Assembly (NCBI RefSeq): GCF_000281045.1
Contig: NW_008246083.1
Span: forward strand, 88,148 to 126,920
From: Saprolegnia diclina VS20
Taxonomy: Eukaryota; Oomycota; Saprolegniomycetes; Saprolegniales; Saprolegniaceae
Direction of reading: 5' to 3'
Length of the DNA: 38,773 nt
A program made the position numbers and the translations under genes. The notes below the pieces were generated by a model. It worked only from the letters and a program-made list of their open reading frames with translations. It was not told the DNA's origin and did no database searches. Positions 1-9,746 of the stretch are shown piece after piece (the stretch's first letter is position 1; each line of letters opens with the position of its first letter).

Positions 1-1479
1 GCAGCTTGCTGCATAGCATTTATTCACGTCAACTTCGCCCTGTCTACTTGTATAATGTCGACTCGGAGGCCGGCCGCAATCACGAGGAAGCATCACGAGA
101 GCGTCTGCTGCACGTATGGTCCAGTGGACAGTATACTCGCTAGTCGATCACACATACTAAAGATCGCGATTGATGTTATCGCAAAAACCACGTGCATTGT
201 ACCACTATATGCTTGGAGTGCCATCCGGAACGGGGAGCTGTTGGGTCACTCGACAACGGACCAGGTGCATCTTTTCATGAGCATGTACGAGACCACTGCA
301 GCGTTCGGCATCTGATTTCTGGGGCGGTTGATCTGGAGCGTTTGAGTTGCATCTGATTTGAAACATGTGGCACGGCCACAATTGCACAACATCGCAAGCG
401 CCAGGAATCCATGTCCAGTCGACAACATCGATTTACTCGAAGACGTCGTCGAGGACCCGGCTACAGCGCACGATAACACAGGAGGATGCGCCGAGTATTT
501 TCGTTTTTTCAAAGCGTGCAGCTCGCCGTCGACACTCGGCACGCTCGATGCAGCCTTGAGAGGGTACTGTAGTTGTCGCTTTTGTGTGGCAGTAATGCGT
601 CGACAGAAGGTGTAAACGTCGAGCAACGACAAAGCATCTCAACCACTATCAATATTAGATTCTACAATACATGTATTTAAAGAAATATTTGACAACCTAC
701 AAGATATTTTGAGTACCACAATATATAGAGGATAGAGTATTTGAGAGGTATCCCGACCAGAATTGCCACAGTGGCTTCAACTCAGATGTGGGCAAACTCA
801 GTATCAGATCCCCAATGTACTTTCTACCATAGCGTACCGGAACGACTGCTCCCGCGATTACAGGCGAGGCCACCGCTCGTGGGCTTGCTCTGCGAAATCT
901 CACCCACTCTGTAGGAGCGGTTGCATGACCATATATAGCCAAGCGCATGCTTCGACAAGGCAGCGAGAGAGGCTTGCTCTTGCATCGATGACGTCGCTCA
1001 GCGCGTGCTGTCGACTAAGGAAGCCAAAGTTATCTTCGTGTCGCTCCAGTTTGAGTTCGACACGTCATGCTTTGGGGCTTGAGAGAAGGAAGGACATATG
1101 TGTATACTGGTGCGCTTGTGGTCAAGAATACTAGTAGTCCTTTAACGATGACCCAGCACGGAGCAAAGGACTGACACCGTACGTCCGTAGCTCGAGTTGC
1201 TCTGGCGAGCGCTTACGACGACAATTGCGCTCAAACAAAGGGTGTATGCGAGAAGGACATCATTCAGAGCCAAGGAAGGAGACTCTGGGCAATCTCGGTG
1301 CAGATGTCGAGTTCGACTAGTTGTTTCAAGCGTGTGCCAGTAGGTACGCTAGTAGACGCGAGAGAAGCGACTGGTTTGAGATCTACTAGGTTCGCCGTGG
1401 CGTTGCTCCAGTACATATTGAATACGTGATGGCGGGGTCGCTTGAAAAAGATATTTCTATATACTAAGTGAACACGCGC
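1..1479. other. Intergenic, no supportable gene
   Basis: I see no gene that can be supported here. The stretch is less GC-rich than the coding regions, holds only short reading frames without the G/C third-position bias seen elsewhere, and shows no recognisable domain. AT-rich patches around 650-740 and 1450-1470 could be 3' flanking DNA of the minus-strand gene ending at 1480. No tRNA or rRNA was recognised. Confidence 0.6.
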
Positions 1480-3990
1480 TCATGACCCGGTGTGGTGCTG
1501 GGCCAACATCAAGTGCTTCCGCAGCTCCGCTTCGAACTCTTGAGGCGGCCGGGGCACAGCCACGACGCTCAAGCGTCCATTGCCCCAGACGTATCGGAAC
1601 GACGAGTACGGCGGTGGCACGGCAGGAGAAGGTTCGCACAAGCAACGCACGACGCTGGCGGCACGTCTGGCGGCGCGTCTGGCGACTTGAGCAGGACGAG
1701 GTTTCGACCGGTCCACAGCACTGTCGTTTGCACGCATTTCATTGGCGACCGTATTCGCCGCCGGCAACAGCTCGTCGACCACCGGCCCCGTCTGCGATGC
1801 CTCAGCAGCATCAGCAATAGCATCGTTCGGGGTCGAGCGTGGCGCGTCCGCGACGGCGACTTCCGCGACCGGCGCCGGTTCGCTGGTCGCAGGTGCGGTC
1901 GGTTCGGGTGCTACTGCATCCGACACGCTGTCGGAGGGACGAGGTGCTTGGTTGTGGGCGGTACGCTCGTCGACTTGGTCCAGCTCGTTCTCTTTGACAC
2001 TTGGCAGTGGTGCACTCGCTTGGCTCTCCTTCTCGGTGCTTTGTGTCGGCTCTGTCATGGGTTGCGTGTGCCAGAGGTCGTTGTCCATGGCGGCACCGAC
2101 GCCTTCGACATCCGAGTCGGGCGACGAGACAGTCGCTTGGCTATCGGCGTCGTCGGCGGTCTCTTGGCTGTTGAAATACTGCGTCTGCGGACCGGCAAAG
2201 TCCATCACAAGCAAGTCTCGTCCTGCCTCGCGGCTTGGCGGCGCTTCTTGCGCTTGCGCTTGGCGACGCGGCGACGCCGGTGGCATTTGCGTCTCGTCGT
2301 CGTCGTCGTCGTCGACAAGCGAAATGGACTGCTGCGCGTCGGCTTTGGGCCAACGCACCGACTCGGCGGCTTGCGTTTGTGGCGCGACACTGTCCTCGTC
2401 GTCGTCATCCTCAATGTCATCTTGGGTCAAGTCGATGCACGCGATGGCGTCGTCTTCTTGACTCCCGAGAGTGCGCACATGCGCCGTGTTCGCTTTGATC
2501 GGCGATGGTTTCGACGGGAGGCGAGAGAGCACGTCGGAGAGCGACGGCGACGCCGGAGCGGAAACCTCGCGCATGCGCGGCGGCAAGCGCGAAAGGACCT
2601 CGGGGATGGTCGACGCTGTACTCCGTGTCGGTGGGCTTGGTGGCATCGTGAGCCGCGTCTTGGCGTCATTGGCCGACGACGCAGACGCGGTCATGTTGAG
2701 AATCGAGCTGATCGAGTGGCTCGCAGGACGCGACGGTGGGAACACAAACCCAGGCGCGCTGGACGTTTGGCGCGGCACAGGTGACGCCGCCATGCCGTGG
2801 GTGATATGGCGGACGGTGTGCGGCGACGACGGCGTCGCCTGTGACGAAGCTCGCTTTGGCGACGGCGACTCTGCTGCTGGTGACGCGGCTCGCTTCCGGC
2901 GCTGCGGCAACAGCGGCGACTCTGCTGCTGGTGACGCGGCTCGCTTCCGGCGCTGCGGCAACAGCGGCGAGGAGGTCTCGGGAAGACGGACGGTATCTGG
3001 GGCGTTGTCGGCGCGCCGCACAGGGCTGGATTCGAGAGGCGAGACAGAGGGCGCGGGTCGGGAGCTTGCGGCGTTGTTGGCGGCGGGGGCTACGGTGCGT
3101 GTGGCGACGGATTGCGTCGTGACCGGTCCTTGTGCGACGTGCGTAGTTGTCGGTACTGCTGGTGAGGCAGGCGTCGAAACGCGTGGCGCAGCGGGTGGTG
3201 GTGCTTTTTGGTCGGCTGCTTGTCGCGGGCTCTCGTTGGCTCTCATCGTCGTTGCCTGGCTTGTCGGGACTTGGGACGACACGAGGAGGTCTTGGCTCTC
3301 GTCGTCGTCGTCATCGTCGTCGCTTTCGACGGGAATAAAGTTGGTCTCAATGTCCTGGTTGGCACACGCCAATGGCGCCGCTTCGTGGAGCTTCCGCGCC
3401 TGGTCGGGCGGAATGATGCAATCGGTCACACAGAGTTGCTCGATCTGGTACGCGTGCGGAACCGTGCTCTCGGCGAGCAGGCGTGCTTCGAGCTGCGCCA
3501 CCATCATCGAGCTGAGGACCGTGAGAAGCGACGGATGCCGCGTGACGAGCAGCGTCTCGGGCACGTGCACGTTGGTCGCGTCGACAATCACGAGTGCATC
3601 GACGAGCATGCACACGCGCGACGCCGTGATCGCGCCGTTGGCCTTCTTCATGTGGCGCCACGGCGTACCGTAGCGGAACTTGGGCACGCGGATCGTAAAC
3701 CCGCGGAGGCCTTGGACCGTCTCGATGTGCGGGAACTCGTCCTGGAGGCTGGCGAGGACGCCGCGCTGCAAAATACACCAGATCGAGTGGCGCCCGTCGC
3801 TGACCAGGATCGCGTCATTGGCCGAGCTCGTCTGCGCCACGAGCATGAGGCTGGGGCCGAAGCTGTTGGGCGGCTGCCCGCCCGTCGCTGGCAGCAGGAG
3901 CGACTGCAGCGTCGACAGCAGGATTGGCGTCACTCCCCGCATCCCAATCGCGATTCGATTATTCAAATTGCCGCGGCCATCCGCAGTCAT
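1480..3990 (-). CDS. TPP1/TEBP-beta-like OB-fold protein (putative telomere-binding)
   Basis: Intronless, 836 residues from the ATG at 3990; a second Met (codon 17, at 3942) is an alternative start. Residues about 15-175 resemble the OB fold of the shelterin subunit TPP1 (ACD): ILVSDGRHSIWCILQR followed by GLRGFTIRVPKF and a later VCMLVDALVIVD strand match LVSDGxHSVxCLVxR, the fRG turn and the last strand of human TPP1. In that family the OB fold recruits telomerase and pairs with POT1. The rest is low-complexity Ser/Pro/Ala-rich, with poly-Asp blocks, two likely SUMO-interacting motifs (IDLTQDD; ISLVDDDDDD) and many SQ/TQ sites. A basic segment (ARRAARRA) and a short ordered-looking C-terminus (SSFRYVWGNGRLSVV) end the protein. 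The family call rests on remembered motif similarity and is an inference; Est3-like or another OB-fold protein is the alternative. It is divergent from the IQ-motif gene. Confidence 0.65.
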   Translation of the reverse strand: MTADGRGNLNNRIAIGMRGVTPILLSTLQSLLLPATGGQPPNSFGPSLMLVAQTSSANDAILVSDGRHSIWCILQRGVLASLQDEFPHIETVQGLRGFTIRVPKFRYGTPWRHMKKANGAITASRVCMLVDALVIVDATNVHVPETLLVTRHPSLLTVLSSMMVAQLEARLLAESTVPHAYQIEQLCVTDCIIPPDQARKLHEAAPLACANQDIETNFIPVESDDDDDDDESQDLLVSSQVPTSQATTMRANESPRQAADQKAPPPAAPRVSTPASPAVPTTTHVAQGPVTTQSVATRTVAPAANNAASSRPAPSVSPLESSPVRRADNAPDTVRLPETSSPLLPQRRKRAASPAAESPLLPQRRKRAASPAAESPSPKRASSQATPSSPHTVRHITHGMAASPVPRQTSSAPGFVFPPSRPASHSISSILNMTASASSANDAKTRLTMPPSPPTRSTASTIPEVLSRLPPRMREVSAPASPSLSDVLSRLPSKPSPIKANTAHVRTLGSQEDDAIACIDLTQDDIEDDDDEDSVAPQTQAAESVRWPKADAQQSISLVDDDDDDETQMPPASPRRQAQAQEAPPSREAGRDLLVMDFAGPQTQYFNSQETADDADSQATVSSPDSDVEGVGAAMDNDLWHTQPMTEPTQSTEKESQASAPLPSVKENELDQVDERTAHNQAPRPSDSVSDAVAPEPTAPATSEPAPVAEVAVADAPRSTPNDAIADAAEASQTGPVVDELLPAANTVANEMRANDSAVDRSKPRPAQVARRAARRAASVVRCLCEPSPAVPPPYSSFRYVWGNGRLSVVAVPRPPQEFEAELRKHLMLAQHHTGS
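2863..2964 (-). repeat. 51-nt in-frame tandem duplication
   Basis: Two identical adjacent 51-nt copies (2863-2913 and 2914-2964) encode a repeated 17-residue unit, SPLLPQRRKRAASPAAE, in the disordered part of the TPP1-like protein. The unit carries a basic QRRKRAA patch that could act as a nuclear localisation signal. Perfect identity implies a recent duplication. Confidence 0.95.
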
Positions 3991-4408
3991 CCGGATACCG
4001 CTCTCCCAAGTTTAACTCGTTGTTGAGAAACGCCACGAAGCGCCAACCGAGCGCTACGAAGCGCCAACCGAGCGCTACGAAGCGCGATACGAGCGAGGTG
4101 GCATGTGTCGCCACATTCACAAGCCCTTCCTTCGATGCCGACGATTCACTATCTCTTGCTCCGCTCATGCGTCGACGGCTCACGAGATCGGTCGAGTGTG
4201 TCATCTTGAGCATGCTGCATCAAGCAGCTGACTAGCCGGACAAGGCCGTCCGGCACAATGCGCCATAGATCCACCGTGGACGTGGCTTGGATGATGCTAG
4301 CGTTTTGCTGTAGCTAGTGTTGATTCACAGATATACATGACACATTTCTCCACCCTGTCGAGCACGTGGCCTGTCCCAACCTGCAACTGCTACCAGTTAC
4401 AACAAACC
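3991..4408. other. Divergent intergenic region between TPP1-like and IQ-motif genes
   Basis: This gap separates two divergent start codons. It holds the 21-nt tandem repeat at 4037-4099 and no recognisable gene. If the in-frame ATG at 4337 is used instead of 4409, the right-hand gene extends into it. Confidence 0.6.
4037..4099. repeat. 21-nt tandem repeat, about three copies
   Basis: Copies start at 4037, 4058 and 4079. The first two are identical (cgaagcgccaaccgagcgcta) and the third has diverged. It lies 47 bp upstream of the TPP1-like start codon, so it is probably in the promoter or leader. Confidence 0.9.
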
Positions 4409-6015
4409 ATGCGTAAATGGCTCCGCCATACTGGCACCAACGACGACGACGATCGATCGCCACGGACTACGTCTGATGCCGCCACACCCGCGAGCAGCCA
4501 CGTGCTTCGGCTGCGTCTCTTCTCCAAGGTGCAGGTGCTTTCAACGCGCAGCTTCAAATTTCCGTCGTCCATGCCCGTGCCGACGAGTACGAGCAGCTCC
4601 GTAGTCGTCGCACGCACCAAGCCTCGTCAACCACAGCGCAAGAAGCTCTTTCTCTTTCCATTTTCACTCCAAAAACCCACGCAAATGCTCTCCAAGCTGC
4701 TCCAAACGCTCCCAAATGACCCGTTTGGCGTCGCCGACAAGATGAGAGCGATCGCCAAGCGACTGTGGTTCACGCGTGCACCACCGCCCACCGCGTACCA
4801 TTTCATGTTGCATCCGTTTGCATCTAATCACAAGGTGGTATTAGAGCCAGCGACACTGGCACCGCCATTGACGTCGAGGCGCAGCTGCGAGCGTGGGCGG
4901 CCCTCGCGCGTGCCAACGTCGCCAAATTGATCCGACGCAAGCAGCTCCGCGATTACGCGGTACACGAAGCGCTCGCGATTCTCGACGCGACCGTCCACAC
5001 TGTGCTTTGGAAAGCAAAGATGGCTGCAGACCGCCGGCACCTCATCGCGGCGCTTTGTATCCAGCACGCGTGGCGATCGTATGCGGGGCGACGACGCAAG
5101 CGCAGCTACGACAAGAGGCACGTTCTCGCCACGCTTCGGAGCGTTGTCGAGCGCATGCTCTGCGCTCGGCTCGTGCCGCGACTCGTGGCCGAGATTCTCG
5201 CCCACGGCTGCAGTCGCATGGCCATCCGGACGATACAGCGGGTCTGGCGCGGGCACAAGGGCCGACAACGTGCTCGGCTCCGACGCCGGCGCGTGCAAAA
5301 GGAGCAGCGCGCAGCCGCACGCGAGATCGCGCGGCTGGCCAAGCGCCGGGCGCTCTTGGCGCGTAAGACGTCGCCAATGCCAGAAACGGAGGGAAACCCT
5401 ATGCGTAGCGCCAGAGAATGGCAAGCGACTCGAGAGCATCAAGCGCACGTGGGCGCGCGACGACTTTGTACCGTCGCCACACATCAAGCCGAGCCGCCTC
5501 TTGCCGCGACACAAGACGCTCCACCCGCTGCCGACGCAGACGCCCCCGGAGAGCCCCCTCATCGCCAAACTCTCGGTGCCAAAGTGGACGCGGTGCGACG
5601 ACACGGCGATTCCTGCACGTTCATGGACGCAGAACAACATTGTAGGCTGCAAAAGCCCGTGCGACCGAATGCGTGCTGGGTAGCCGTGCCGATCCACGTC
5701 ACCGACCATGCACACGTCGACAACCTGCGCCCGCAAAGCCGCCTCCTCAAGCGGCACTACGATTTGCAGTACGATTGGGTCCCCGCAGGTCTTCTCCAGT
5801 CGACCACCGACGTGCCAGCTCCCATAACCTTCGAAGACAAAGTGCGGCGTCTGATGCCACCATGGGCCACCAGCGTACCCAAAGACGTCCGCCTCCAACC
5901 TCTTTTGTCCAAGCCCAAGCTACACACCGTGCGCCACCCGTCCACGAGTCCACGAGACAATTCGTCAGTCATAGACTTGGCCCAACCCAACCGTGTGGCG
6001 AAGCCAAGGTCTTGA
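4409..6015 (+). CDS. IQ-motif protein, function unknown
   Basis: Four exons are proposed: 4409-4794, 4851-5362, 5415-5618 and 5684-6015 (477 residues). The first two introns (GTACCATT...GCCAG and GTAAGACG...CCAG) are clear because they restore frame into conserved-looking sequence. The third is less sure: its donor (GTTCATGG) is weak, and another boundary near 5640-5690 is possible. Two IQ calmodulin-binding motifs are visible: one around CIQHAWRSYAGRRRKR and one around TIQRVWRGHKGRQRAR, followed by a long basic helix. The C-terminal third is Pro/Lys/Arg-rich without a known domain. The start at 4409 was chosen for its better context (aaaccATG); an in-frame ATG at 4337 would add 24 residues. 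Proteins of this kind in oomycetes may bind calmodulin in cytoskeletal or ciliary structures, but nothing here proves that. Confidence 0.7.
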
Positions 6016-6281
6016 AGCGCCCTCCGTCGTCCAGTGTACGCAAACAGTGTTTTTGCCGGCGCACGCGACCATCCAAGATTCTCCCCGCCATTTACGGATT
6101 CTAAAAATACATTGCCCTTCGCGTACGTCATATCGTACGTACATCAAGTCCATTCGAATACATACATCTAGTATACTCGTACACGGCGAGGGTTGTACGA
6201 GACGCAAAACCTCTACAAACGAATATTTACCCAAGGCTCTTGGCCACTGATCGTGTGGGTGGACATTCGTGAATTCACAAG

Positions 6282-7547
6282 ATGCTTGCGCTGCCCCCTC
6301 CCCCCTCGACGCCGGCCAAGGACGCGGCCGTGCTCGGCCTCGGCGGCTACCCGCACCTCAAGCGCGTCGAGATCGCCGGCCGCTCGCTGCACAAGCGCGT
6401 GCGCAACGCGGCCCGCGGCCGCTCGCTCTCGATGGAGTCGAACGGCGAGCATGATGCGCGCGCCGAGGCCAAGCTCAAGGAAGAGGCCATCCTTGCCAAG
6501 TACCGCAAGTCGATCAAGGGCAAGAACTTCATCAACTTGACCATGTACCAGCAGCTCGGCTTGACCGACGTCATGTTCGACGCGACGCCCGACCAGATCA
6601 AGAAGGCGTACCACCGCGTGCTCATTGAGCACCACCCGGACAAGACGCTCAAGGACGAAAACGACCCGAACTACCTCGCGGTGCAAAAGGCGTTTTCGAC
6701 GCTCATGGACGCGCAGAAGAAGCGTGCGTACGACTCGCAGTGCGAATTTGACGAGTCGATCCCGAGCGGCAGCGAAAAGATCAAGCAGAACATCACGGGC
6801 GCGGTCGACCCGAAGGCCAAGATCGTGGACTTCTACGCGCTGTACGGCCCCGTCTTTGAGCGCAACGCGCGCTTCTCGAGCATTGTGCCCGTGCCCATGC
6901 TCGGCGACGACGAGACGGATATCGACACGGTCCAGTCGTTTTACAACTTTTGGCACACGTTTGACTCGTGGCGCGACTTTACCCACAACGCCGAGCACGA
7001 TGTGGACAGCGTCGAGAGCCGCGACGAGAAGCGTCACATGATGAAGAAGAACGAAGCGCAGGCCAAGAAGCTCAAGAAGAAGGAGTACAGCCGTCTTGCC
7101 GACCTCGTCGACCGCGCGCAGGCCAACGACCCGCGCCTTCGCCGCGTCAAGCAGGCTGCCAAGGACAAGAAGGAGAACGACCGCAAGGCCAAGGAAGCTG
7201 CCGCCCAGGCCATCATCGATGCCCAGAAGGCCGTCGAGGAGGCTGCCGCCCGCGCCATCGCCGAAAAGTTGGAAGCGGAGAAGAATGCCAAGTCCAACGC
7301 CAAGATGGCCAAGGACAAGCTCAAGAAGGCGTTCCGCAAGGTCAAGAAGGCCTTCCGTGAGCTCGTCGAAGCCATTGACGACCCGCGCGTCGACGCGGAG
7401 GAGACTGAGTTTATCTGCGAGTCGATCGAGATGGACGCCATGGAGGCCTTGAACGCGGCGCTCGCGTCGCCTGCTGGCATTGAGGACGTTGTCAAGGTCC
7501 TCACGGGCCTCCGCGGCGACGCCTACATGGCTGCCAAGCGCGCCTAA
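6282..7547 (+). CDS. Zuotin / DNAJC2 (MPP11)-type ribosome-associated J protein
   Basis: Single exon, 421 residues. A J domain lies at about 88-151 with HPD at 118-120 (EHHPDK). The zuotin homology domain follows: FYALYGPVFERNARFS at about 184-199 and the FYNFWHTFDSWRDF signature near 220-233, then NDPRLRR and a long Lys/Ala-rich charged helix. In yeast and animals this family sits at the ribosomal exit tunnel with an atypical Hsp70 (Ssz1/HSPA14) and stimulates Hsp70 action on nascent chains. The C-terminal 60 residues resemble the helical-bundle end of yeast Zuo1. The two SANT repeats of animal and plant DNAJC2 are absent. The ATG at 6282 follows a 266-bp upstream gap, and the gene converges on the SCI1-like gene with 81 bp between stops. 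Confidence 0.95.
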   Translation: MLALPPPPSTPAKDAAVLGLGGYPHLKRVEIAGRSLHKRVRNAARGRSLSMESNGEHDARAEAKLKEEAILAKYRKSIKGKNFINLTMYQQLGLTDVMFDATPDQIKKAYHRVLIEHHPDKTLKDENDPNYLAVQKAFSTLMDAQKKRAYDSQCEFDESIPSGSEKIKQNITGAVDPKAKIVDFYALYGPVFERNARFSSIVPVPMLGDDETDIDTVQSFYNFWHTFDSWRDFTHNAEHDVDSVESRDEKRHMMKKNEAQAKKLKKKEYSRLADLVDRAQANDPRLRRVKQAAKDKKENDRKAKEAAAQAIIDAQKAVEEAAARAIAEKLEAEKNAKSNAKMAKDKLKKAFRKVKKAFRELVEAIDDPRVDAEETEFICESIEMDAMEALNAALASPAGIEDVVKVLTGLRGDAYMAAKRA

Positions 7548-7628
7548 ATATTGCTAGGCTCTTGGGAATACACGCTCCCTTATTGCCTTATCTCATGACA
7601 GATGCTTGCCCCATGACATCCGCTTGTC

Positions 7629-8805
7629 TTATTGCCGCGGAGCAATCGTGATGCGGTCTTGACCCGGCTGGATGCCCATGTCCTGCAGGAATTTCTGCAT
7701 GCGCGCGGCCTCGGCCTCCTGCGCCGCCGTCACACGCTGCTGCTTCTCATCTTGGCGCTTGTCCTGCGCCGCCTTTCGCCGCTGAATGCTACCGGAATCA
7801 TGTCAGTGAGGTCGAGCGCTGTCCTCGGCAGCGTACCGAGCTTGATAGTCGTCCGAGCCGCCCATCAAAAAGTCGTCGCTCAAGTCGAGGCCGTCCTTGG
7901 CGTCCTCCTTTGCACGCGCCGCGCCATGCAGCGTCGCCGCCTTCTCCCGCTTCTTCTCGATGTTCGCATCCCTACCGACGTTGGAGCAAAAGAGGATGCA
8001 GTGTTGTTGTAGCCTACCGGCCCGTGGCCTTTGGCGCGAGCTCTTCCATGACCGACTCTTTGTGTTTATGGTACCGCTTGCGCTCGTACTTGTCGCGCTT
8101 GCGCCGGTCGTCCGGGTCGTCCGAGTCGGACTCGTGCTTCTTGCTGCTGCGAGGTGGGGCTAAGCAATAGCAATAAAGAACGTACTTGGCTGATGTCCAC
8201 ATATAAGACGACGTACATGTCGTCTTGGAGGGCCGGGCAGTGGACGACGCGCCCTTGTTGGTCGTAATGTCGACCGTGTCCTTCGTACTCGCCAAGTGCA
8301 AGCGCTCCGACTCGTTGAGGTTCTTGACAAAGCCCCACTTATGCTTGGTACGATGGATGCTCTCAAGGACGTGCTGCGGGATGCTCGAGTAGTACATCGC
8401 GTCGAGCTTGCCGTCGTTCCATCGGCGGACAAACTTTTCAAAGTACTGCAGTGCGTCGTCGGACGTGAGGTCCTCGAAGTAGAGTTTCCTACGCGAGCAT
8501 GAGCCCACGCAGGAGGTAGACATGCGTGAGTACTTGTCAGTCTTGAGCCACACACGGAACTCGCGCGCCTTCTCAAAGTAGTCGTCTCGAGAGATGCGCT
8601 CGTGGTCGCCTACATCGCATCGCCATCGTCGCATGAGGTTGCTGACCCTTCACGCGTAAGCTACCTCGCTTCTCGGACTTGTGCTTCTTGTGCTTCTTGT
8701 GGCTCTTCTCGCGCTCTATGCATGTACGGTCCATGAGGCTGCGCGTTCCCGACCACGCGTACCCTTGCGCGCCGGGCTCTCATCTCGCTCCTTGCGCTTG
8801 CTCAT
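7629..8805 (-). CDS. SCI1-like (stigma/style cell-cycle inhibitor 1 family) basic nuclear protein
   Basis: Seven exons on the minus strand: 8763-8805, 8665-8715, 8534-8609, 8217-8488, 8018-8159, 7837-7971 and 7629-7788, giving 292 residues. All introns are 45-57 nt and GT-AG. The N-terminus is Lys/His/Arg-rich (HKKHKKHKSEKR). Next comes the family core: DDYFEKAREFRVWLKTDKK, then LYFEDLTSDDALQYFEKFV and RRWNDGKLDAMYYSSI. A Ser/Asp-rich basic stretch follows, and then ELAPKATGRDANIEKKREK and SDDYQARIQRRKAAQ, which match the conserved C-terminal part of plant SCI1 and its animal relatives. Plant SCI1 is nuclear and linked to cell-cycle control and splicing factors; the biochemical role is not settled. 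The family assignment comes from memory of these motifs; the exon model itself is strong. Confidence 0.8.
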
Positions 8806-8832
8806 GTTGGCTCACCACGTTTCAAAATGATT

Positions 8833-8874
8833 CGGCATGTGCCGTTGAGCCACGCTAAAATATGGCATGTGCCA
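8833..8874. promoter_or_regulatory. Two E-box palindromes upstream of the SCI1-like gene
   Basis: CGGCATGTGCCG (8833-8844) and TGGCATGTGCCA (8863-8874) are near-palindromes with a CATGTG E-box core, 28-69 bp upstream of the SCI1-like start codon (8805). A related GGCGTATGCCA lies at 8938-8948. Similar palindromes occur upstream of SURF1 and DCTN4. A bHLH-type regulator is an inference. Confidence 0.45.
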
Positions 8875-8996
8875 ACATTGATGCAGTTGTTTGCGGCATT
8901 TACGCGATGGAGGTGGCATGATCACAGCACAAAATAAGGCGTATGCCATATCCTGTGAAACATGATGTGTGAACCGTTGCATTATCCTGTAGCATT

Positions 8997-9638
8997 TTAT
9001 ATTGGTAATAGGACCGCCGACGGCGACGACGCTTGGGGCAGCGCGGAAGCACATGCGTCGTTAGTCGCATAGCGAATGACATCGTCGTTCTCGTCTTCGT
9101 CTTCGTCGTCCGAGCTCTCGTCGTTACGCTCGTAGATCTTGTACCGAAGCAAGAAGCGCTTGAGCCACGACCAGGACGCCGTGAACTGCTTTGCACTGAG
9201 GCCCAGCGCCGCCGCTTCTTCGCGCGCCTTGCGCTGCACCATCGCATGTGTCACGTCAATGCGGTCGTTGCGCAGCGCCACGATCCACTCCAAGATGCGG
9301 TCTTCGACCTCCAGCGGCAGCGTGGTGCTGAGGCCCCGCGGCCGCGTGTTGCGGAGCTCACTCGTCGCGGGGTCGCTCGCCTTCTTGCGGATGTCGTCTT
9401 TGCGCGCCGCCCAGCGGTATATCCTTGACCGAGCATTGTCACGCGCCCTGCCCACGAGGCCAGCGTAGTACATGGCCAGCGTTTTCTGGATGCCGTAGGC
9501 TTCCAGGTGCTCGAGCATCGCGAGCTTCTCGCGGTACGTGGTCATGACGCACGGAGAGCGTGTGGAGCTGGCCCTGTGTCGGACGTCGCTCGTGGAGAGG
9601 CGCGGCCGGCCCGGTCGCCCTTGCGCGACGGACGTCAT
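8997..9638 (-). CDS. CENP-B/psq-type HTH DNA-binding protein
   Basis: Single exon, 213 residues from the ATG at 9638; an in-frame ATG at 9659 would add seven. An AT-hook-like core (GRPGRPRLS) lies near the N-terminus. Next comes a psq-like helix-turn-helix (TYREKLAMLEHLEAYGIQKT ... SRIYRWAARKDDIRKK), then a CENP-B/Tc5-type HTH (LEVEDRILEWIVALRNDRID, and FTASWSWLKRFLLRYKI). The C-terminus is acidic (DESSDDEDEDENDD). This pair of HTH domains is the DNA-binding half of pogo/Tigger-type transposases, but the DDE nuclease half is absent and the next gene follows within 200 bp. It may be a domesticated DNA-binding factor or a truncated transposon product. No terminal inverted repeats were recognised beside it. 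Confidence 0.8.
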   Translation of the reverse strand: MTSVAQGRPGRPRLSTSDVRHRASSTRSPCVMTTYREKLAMLEHLEAYGIQKTLAMYYAGLVGRARDNARSRIYRWAARKDDIRKKASDPATSELRNTRPRGLSTTLPLEVEDRILEWIVALRNDRIDVTHAMVQRKAREEAAALGLSAKQFTASWSWLKRFLLRYKIYERNDESSDDEDEDENDDVIRYATNDACASALPQASSPSAVLLPI

Positions 9639-9746
9639 GCAGAAAAGTCGAGTGTGCATGCACTCTTGAACCGTGTGATTTGTCAAGAAATGCGTTTTCA
9701 GAGGTTTCTACGGAGCATGACATTTGACTCGTTGTGTCTGCAACAC

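Noticed and set aside
55-1134. Short frames in the first kilobase
   Set aside because: Composition is unlike the coding regions, there are no conserved motifs, and no splice pattern extends them.
1492-4026. Several plus-strand frames of 240-430 codons opposite the TPP1-like gene
   Set aside because: Shadows of biased codon use. The minus strand carries the recognisable OB fold and acidic motifs.
6213-7037. A 274-codon minus-strand frame opposite zuotin
   Set aside because: Antisense shadow of a well-conserved J protein.
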